DNA of 46,465 nucleotides from Phycisphaera mikurensis NBRC 102666 (GTDB lineage: Bacteria > Planctomycetota > Phycisphaerae > Phycisphaerales > SM1A02): positions 1-46,465 of the forward strand of contig CAMDUB010000015.1 in the NCBI GenBank assembly GCA_945878575.1. The letters run 5' to 3'. The position numbers were made by a program, and so were the translations under genes. Under the pieces are notes generated by a model that had not been told where the DNA came from, did no database searches, and saw only the letters and a program-made list of their open reading frames with translations. Positions 42,216 to 46,465 of this stretch are shown here, in pieces (positions within the stretch are counted from its first letter, which is position 1; every line of letters starts with the position of its first letter).

Positions 42216-43298
42216 TCAGTTGTCCGCGTGCGAGAAGTCGGCGCGATCCGCGGCATCAATCCACGCACGCATATCCATCAGTGCGCCGACACTGGCGCTT
42301 TCAGTGCTGCCATCGGCCTTCACAGTGGCGATCAACAAGTTGTGGCGGCGCACCGGAACGCCCTGCACCGTATTCACCTGAAGTACGCCGGAATCAGTCA
42401 TTCCTGATTGACGCATGAAGGATGAGGCGGCGCCGCCTTCCGACTCAGCCATGGTGATGCTCTGTTGCGAGCCCATGAACGGCTCCCAGACAGCGGTTGC
42501 CCCAAGCATCGGCGGCACGATCCATGAATTCCCCGGAATACGATCCTCAGGGTTCATTCCGGTGCGATAGTTGCCCGGCGCACGCAGGGCGCTTGAGGCA
42601 AAGACGATCACTTCCGTGGTGCGCGAGATGTTTGCAAGTCGCGTGCTCACCAAGCGACCGGTGACTGCACTGCCATCGGCCGTGCTCCATCCGGCGTCGG
42701 CGAATGCGGGTGACGAAACACCGTTCGAGGACTGGTACCAGCCACCCATGTAGTACGCGTTGTAGGCGAAGGCGGGCTGCAGGGCGAGGGCGCTGCCCGG
42801 TGCTCCGAATGCGGCGGACATCCAACTTGGGTGAGTGGGTGCCCCGTCCCACTCGCCACTGACATCGCTGTTGGCATCTGCATTGTCAGACTCGAGGTAA
42901 CTCACCATCGTTCCGTACGGATCATCCATGAACCGCGCGAGGCGCCACGGATAGGTCTGCGACAGTGAGCGAGCGACCGTGGTCGAGGATGAATTGGTGT
43001 AATTGACCTTCCAGTTTGCCTGTGTGGCTTCATCAAGAAACCCGGGCAGCAATTGTTCTTCATAAGTATTGGCGTACTGGTACCACGCGGCGTACACGCC
43101 ACGCAGGCCGTTGAGTTCACGCGTCTTGCGCGCGCTTCCAATGGCTCCGCGAACACCGGTGACCAAGATCCCCATGAGCAGGGCAATGATGCCCACCACC
43201 ACCAGGAGTTCAACGATCGTGAACGCGCGCGGGGTCGGGGTACGGAGCGCGCGCGTAGAAATCAGCGTGGTGGTCGGCGTAGTCATCGGCGTAAACAT
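42216..43298 (-). CDS. Type II/IV prepilin-like (DUF1559-type pseudopilin)
   Basis: From the ATG at 43298 the product has 360 residues. The N-terminal methylation motif is RAFTIVELLVVVGIIALLMGILV, with cleavage expected before Phe and Glu at +5. After the pilin helix come RELNGLRGVYAAWYQYANTYEEQLLPG and a long variable domain with LQPAFAYNAYYMGGW, TRLANISRTTEVIVFASS and NSWIVPPMLG. The end, VRRHNLLIATVKADGSTESASV, resembles the H-x(n)-DGS close of DUF1559 proteins, a family greatly expanded in planctomycetes. Role: pseudopilin or surface structure, not known. No secretion ATPase or prepilin peptidase gene is nearby. Confidence 0.85.
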   Translation of the reverse strand: MFTPMTTPTTTLISTRALRTPTPRAFTIVELLVVVGIIALLMGILVTGVRGAIGSARKTRELNGLRGVYAAWYQYANTYEEQLLPGFLDEATQANWKVNYTNSSSTTVARSLSQTYPWRLARFMDDPYGTMVSYLESDNADANSDVSGEWDGAPTHPSWMSAAFGAPGSALALQPAFAYNAYYMGGWYQSSNGVSSPAFADAGWSTADGSAVTGRLVSTRLANISRTTEVIVFASSALRAPGNYRTGMNPEDRIPGNSWIVPPMLGATAVWEPFMGSQQSITMAESEGGAASSFMRQSGMTDSGVLQVNTVQGVPVRRHNLLIATVKADGSTESASVGALMDMRAWIDAADRADFSHADN

Positions 43299-43366
43299 GG
43301 ATCCTGAGAAGATACGGCATTTCGGGCAGCATCCCTCGTTGAATCGCTCAAATTCTGTCTGAGCGG

Positions 43367-44209
43367 TCAATCAGTACCAGAGAGGGCACCGGTCAGAAAT
43401 CCGGTGACTCGCTCCTTGGCGTCCGAAGCCATCCGCCCAAATCCGGCATGTTCAAACGGCGCGCCCGTGGGTCCATACACATGAAACTGAACAACTTCGG
43501 GGTGAGTTGCACGTGCCCGCACTGCTTCAACGAACTCACGTTGGCCGTCCACGGGTATCCATTCGTCCTCGGAATTATGCAGGGCCAAGAACGGGATTTC
43601 GCGCCAATGTTCCAGGTGGTCAATGGGATTCATTGCCGCCACTCGGGCTGCATCAAACATGGCGCGATGCTGCTGCCAACGCCAACTTCCCGTGGTGCAT
43701 TCCACTATTGCGGCATCAAAGGTGTGCGGGCGCGTGAGGCGAACCAGCGCCGCCATGCCGCCTGCGCTCATGCCGCCCAAGGCGCGCCGACAGCCCGCGT
43801 ATTCACCGGAAGCGTCGAGATCTGCAACAACTGCGTCAAGCTCGTCAACCATCTGCTCGACCACTCCGAGCGTTTCCTCCGGCGCTTGGCGCGGCGCATC
43901 CAGGCGTTCGCCGTGCCCGGGCAGATCAACAGCACAGGTGGCGATGCCGGCGCGCGCAAGTCGTAGGTAACGACCGGGGTCAAGTTCTTTGGTGACGGTG
44001 CGCCCGTGCATCCAAACCAGTACCGGCGCGGGGCGTAGCACTGTGCCAGTGGTGCGATCAAAGTATGGATGCACCAGTAGAGCGGGCACTGCGCCACCCC
44101 CAAGCCGTACCGCCCGCGAGAGGGCAAGAACGCTTGATGGAAGTTGGTCGAATGGCTGCGGCACGCGCGTGGAAATGTAGCAGGACGTATCCTCAATCCG
44201 TGCATTCAC
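43367..44209 (-). CDS. Alpha/beta hydrolase of esterase/peptidase type
   Basis: Alpha/beta hydrolase. LVHPYFDRTTG, then PVLVWMHGRTVTKELDPGRYLRLARAGIATCAVDLPGHGER forms the oxyanion and early strands. The nucleophile elbow is ALGGMSAGGMAAL (Ser in GMSAG), the acid is in LHNSEDEWIPVDG and the His in PFEHAGFG, so the triad is complete. The start is uncertain: GTG 44209 gives about 280 residues, with a GTG at 44164 or a TTG at 44218 as alternatives; each puts it against the start of divergent rsmD. No signal peptide, so cytoplasmic. Substrate unknown. Confidence 0.82.
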   Translation of the reverse strand: MNARIEDTSCYISTRVPQPFDQLPSSVLALSRAVRLGGGAVPALLVHPYFDRTTGTVLRPAPVLVWMHGRTVTKELDPGRYLRLARAGIATCAVDLPGHGERLDAPRQAPEETLGVVEQMVDELDAVVADLDASGEYAGCRRALGGMSAGGMAALVRLTRPHTFDAAIVECTTGSWRWQQHRAMFDAARVAAMNPIDHLEHWREIPFLALHNSEDEWIPVDGQREFVEAVRARATHPEVVQFHVYGPTGAPFEHAGFGRMASDAKERVTGFLTGALSGTD

Positions 44210-44829
44210 GCGTAACAATCATGGGCGGCGAGCATCGTTCGCGGATTCTCCACACGCCCAGCGGCGAGGAAGTGACCCGTCCGATGACCGGCCGGGTCAA
44301 GGAAAGCATCTTCAACATCCTGCGTGGTTGGTTTGAGGACGCGGTAGTCCTTGATCTCTTTGCGGGCGTTGGAACCATGGGTCTGGAGGCCTTGAGCCGC
44401 GGTGCTCGGTTTGCCATCTTTGTCGAACGCGACCGTGGCGTCTACGACTGCATGCGCAAGAATATTGACATGCTTGGTCTTGGCGCCCGATCACGAGCGC
44501 TGCAAGCGGACGCACTTGCGCCCGCGCTCCTTTCAGAGCTAAAGGAAGTGGTCGACGTGATCTTTGTCGATCCGCCGTATCCGATCGCGGAACAGACCAG
44601 CGGCAGGCGACGCATCTTGGACCAGTGTGCGCGCCTGCGTGGCGCGATGGGTGACCGCGGTTGGATGGTGTTGCGTTTGCCGTATGTCTTGGAAGGCGAT
44701 GAAGGCACGATTGCAGGCTTCAACGGCCCGGAAGTTCGATCATTTGGTGATATGCACGTTCACTTGTATTCACCGCGCGCGGGTGCGGCAGCGGTGCAGG
44801 TGGATGAAACCCCGGAGGAGTCAACATGA
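44200..44829 (+). CDS. rsmD: 16S rRNA m2G966 methyltransferase RsmD
   Basis: SAM-dependent methyltransferase modifying G966 of 16S rRNA. I start at GTG 44200, giving VTIMGGEHRSRILHTPSGEEVTRPMTGRVKESIFNIL, which lines up with the family start (I-x-GG-x-x-x-GR-x-L, then RP-x-x-x-x-VKE). Motif I is VVLDLFAGVGTMGLEALSRGA, followed by FVERDRGVYDCMRKN and the catalytic (N/D)PPY as VDVIFVDPPYPIAEQ. The C-terminal part is GWMVLRLPY. The stop overlaps the start of the next gene by 4 bp (ATGA). First gene of a three-gene unit with the toroid protein and ispD; its start overlaps the divergent hydrolase. Confidence 0.9.
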   Translation: MHSRVTIMGGEHRSRILHTPSGEEVTRPMTGRVKESIFNILRGWFEDAVVLDLFAGVGTMGLEALSRGARFAIFVERDRGVYDCMRKNIDMLGLGARSRALQADALAPALLSELKEVVDVIFVDPPYPIAEQTSGRRRILDQCARLRGAMGDRGWMVLRLPYVLEGDEGTIAGFNGPEVRSFGDMHVHLYSPRAGAAAVQVDETPEEST

Positions 44830-46046
44830 AGAGCACCGCGTTGAGCCGTATATCCATCGTTGCCAGCGTTGTCGCGCTTTGCGTGTTGCATGCGCGCGCT
44901 GTTGCTGGCGATACCGAGCCTGGCACGGCGCGTGATGCGACCGCCGCTGCGCCGATCGGGCCACCAGTTCCACCGGATGCCGCCGCCATCGATGCCGCAG
45001 TTCAGAAGGGCATTGCTTTCCTTCTTTCAGCGCAGGAAGGCACTCCGAAAGCGCAGTGGCCGTACGAAGGTGTGTACCGCGTCGGCGGGGAGATTCCGGT
45101 TGGTTACCGCATCGGCGGCACGGGAATCGTTGGCGAATGCTTAGTGCGCACGCCCGGATATTCAGCGGATGTTGCACGGCAAGAAGCGGTTCGCAGTGCG
45201 TGCGCTTTCATCTGCGCCGGGATCCGCGAACCGCTCATGAACCCGGTGTATGAGGCTGGCTATGACGTGCGCGGGTGGGGCTACTGCTACGGCGCACGTT
45301 TCCTCTTAGTCCTGCGTGCTGCCAAAGTGGTGCCTGCCGGCATGGAGACGGAAACGGACGCAGCACTGCGCTGGTACTTGGATGCCATACAGAAGACGGA
45401 GATTCCAGAAGTCGGTGGCTGGAACTATGCGCGGCAGCCTGGGATAGAGACACCTTCGCCCGCTTCGCCGTTCATGACGCCCCCTTGTTTGCAAGTGTTG
45501 TTTGAAGCAAAGGCACAAGGATTGCCAGTGGACGGCGCAGTGGTCACTCGCGCTCTTGATGCGTTACAGCGCTGTCGTACTGAAGATGGAAACGTTGCCT
45601 ACAGCGCGCAGCGACAGACGCGTGAACCGGCGCGTTCCATTCCCGGGGCGATCGGACGGATGGTGTGCAGCGAAAGCGTGTTGCTGCGCGCGGGTCGATC
45701 AGACGTCGCAAGTGTGCGTCGCGCGGTGGACGCATTTCTTGACAACTGGCGGCAATTGGAGATTCGCCGCAAGAAATCAGGAACACACGTTGGGGCATAC
45801 GGGGTTGCGCCGTACTACTTCTTCTTCGGTTTCTACAACGCCTGCGACGCGGTTGAGTTGCTTCCCGCCGCAGAACGCCCGGAATATCGCCGACAATTCG
45901 AACAGTTGCTATTTGCGGTGCGTGACCAAGACGGAACCTGGGACGACCGCGTCTTTCCGCGCACTCGAAACTTTGGTACTGCCATGACACTCATGGCTCT
46001 GCAGCGGCCGGAGTTTCCTGCGCCCGCACAATGGAGCAGTCAATGA
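44826..46046 (+). CDS. Exported terpenoid-cyclase-fold (alpha/alpha toroid) protein
   Basis: Product of 406 residues. The N terminus MKSTALSRISIVASVVALCVLHARAVAG is a signal peptide. The mature part repeats helix pairs typical of the prenyltransferase/squalene-cyclase toroid: IDAAVQKGIAFLLSAQEG, YDVRGWGYCYGARFLLVL, YLDAIQKTEIPEVGGWNYARQ, VVTRALDALQRCRTEDGNVAYS and FEQLLFAVRDQDGTWDDR (QDG-W type motif). The DXDD motif of active cyclases is not seen, so this is likely a non-enzymatic member, of a kind common in planctomycetes. It overlaps rsmD upstream and ispD downstream by 4 bp each, so it is translated in one unit with them, though its export makes a terpene role doubtful. Confidence 0.82.
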   Translation: MKSTALSRISIVASVVALCVLHARAVAGDTEPGTARDATAAAPIGPPVPPDAAAIDAAVQKGIAFLLSAQEGTPKAQWPYEGVYRVGGEIPVGYRIGGTGIVGECLVRTPGYSADVARQEAVRSACAFICAGIREPLMNPVYEAGYDVRGWGYCYGARFLLVLRAAKVVPAGMETETDAALRWYLDAIQKTEIPEVGGWNYARQPGIETPSPASPFMTPPCLQVLFEAKAQGLPVDGAVVTRALDALQRCRTEDGNVAYSAQRQTREPARSIPGAIGRMVCSESVLLRAGRSDVASVRRAVDAFLDNWRQLEIRRKKSGTHVGAYGVAPYYFFFGFYNACDAVELLPAAERPEYRRQFEQLLFAVRDQDGTWDDRVFPRTRNFGTAMTLMALQRPEFPAPAQWSSQ

Positions 46047-46465
46047 ACGCATTCCGCGTCGCCGTCATCATTCCGGCAGCGGGGCGCAGTAGCCGATTTG
46101 GCGGCGTCGACAAGCTCGCGCAAGATGTGGGCGGGCGCCCGATGATTCTGCGTACGGTTGAACTCTTTACTCGGCGCGAAGATGTTGCAGTGATCATTGT
46201 TGCAGCACCGCCGGACGAAGTGGACGCGTTCCGGGATCGTTATGGTAATCAACTGGGTTTCCACGGTGCCAAAGTGGTGGCTGGCGGCACGGTTGAGCGT
46301 TGGGAAACAGTTCGTAACGCGCTTGCGGAAGTACCAGCCGATTGCACGCACGTTGCCGTTCATGACGGGGCGCGGCCGATGGCAAGCGAAGAGTTGATTG
46401 CGCGCGTCTTTGATGCAGCGCGCGTGCATGATGCAGTGATTCCTGGCGATCCAGTGACTTCCACC
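46043..46465 (+). CDS. ispD: 2-C-methyl-D-erythritol 4-phosphate cytidylyltransferase, 5' part (runs off right edge)
   Basis: MEP-pathway enzyme forming CDP-methylerythritol from CTP. 141 codons are visible with no stop before the edge. Motifs: VAVIIPAAGRSSRFGG-x-x-K (nucleotide binding, catalytic Arg/Lys), VAAPPDEVDAF, VVAGGTVERWETVRNAL and HVAVHDGARPMASEELI. The start ATG at 46043 overlaps the stop of the toroid gene in an ATGA junction. With dxs and the ispA-type gene nearby, this shows that the organism uses the MEP route. Confidence 0.93.
   Translation, partial: MNAFRVAVIIPAAGRSSRFGGVDKLAQDVGGRPMILRTVELFTRREDVAVIIVAAPPDEVDAFRDRYGNQLGFHGAKVVAGGTVERWETVRNALAEVPADCTHVAVHDGARPMASEELIARVFDAARVHDAVIPGDPVTST

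Overview
The window looks like chromosome from a planctomycete, most likely of the Phycisphaerae type. This is inferred from gene content, not from a marker gene. Evidence: a cytochrome-type DUF1549/DUF1553 protein paired with a Tat-exported DUF1501 protein, an exported Cys-rich repeat protein with a dockerin-like Ca-binding segment, a DUF1559-style prepilin-like protein, a DUF1844 protein, many lipoproteins, GC-rich DNA and frequent GTG starts. Genes are densely packed with no intergenic gap over about 160 bp. I see no tRNA, rRNA, CRISPR array, insertion sequence or prophage.

Layout. Positions 1-4.0 kb: 5' part of pheT (minus strand, running off the left edge), two small overlapping lipoprotein genes and an HscA-like Hsp70. 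4.2-13.3 kb: speA (arginine decarboxylase), the DUF1549/DUF1553-DUF1501 pair, a lipoprotein-type SAM methyltransferase, and an FMN alpha-hydroxy-acid oxidase that may be coupled to a four-codon leader. 13.4-16.7 kb: a large secreted protein with a Pro/Thr linker and a Gly-rich tail. 16.8-24.7 kb: a split mutagenic-repair module, imuA-imuB-(lipoprotein) and dnaE2, separated by an exported YHS-domain gene. 24.8-29.2 kb: an exported protein with 17 Cys-rich repeats. 29.3-38.4 kb: housekeeping and envelope genes: uppS, purA, hemW, a UbiA/DPPR-synthase-like prenyltransferase with an ALG10-like GT-C membrane protein, a DUF1844 gene, a SurA-like lipoprotein, a YraN gene and a glutamine amidotransferase. 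38.4-46.5 kb: dxs, a farnesyl-diphosphate-synthase-type gene, an orphan ExbB/TolQ, a prepilin, an alpha/beta hydrolase, and rsmD - toroid-fold protein - ispD (cut by the right edge).

How genes work together. Four isoprenoid genes (ispD, dxs, ispA-type, uppS) give most of a path from the MEP pathway to undecaprenyl phosphate, and the UbiA-like/GT-C pair plausibly uses such polyprenyl carriers. ImuA, ImuB and DnaE2 are the known translesion mutasome. The strongest new signal is here. The imuA and dnaE2 promoters share an identical 18-bp element (CTAACAAACACCGTACAA) at the same place over the -10 hexamer, together with matching -35 hexamers at the same 18-bp spacing. The element contains ACAA-N7-ACAA, a direct repeat with 11-bp period. 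It resembles no SOS box I can name and is a good candidate for this lineage's damage-response operator. The ImuB here also lacks a block of the polymerase palm/fingers and a recognisable clamp-binding motif, and DnaE2 carries a 15-bp tandem-repeat insertion.
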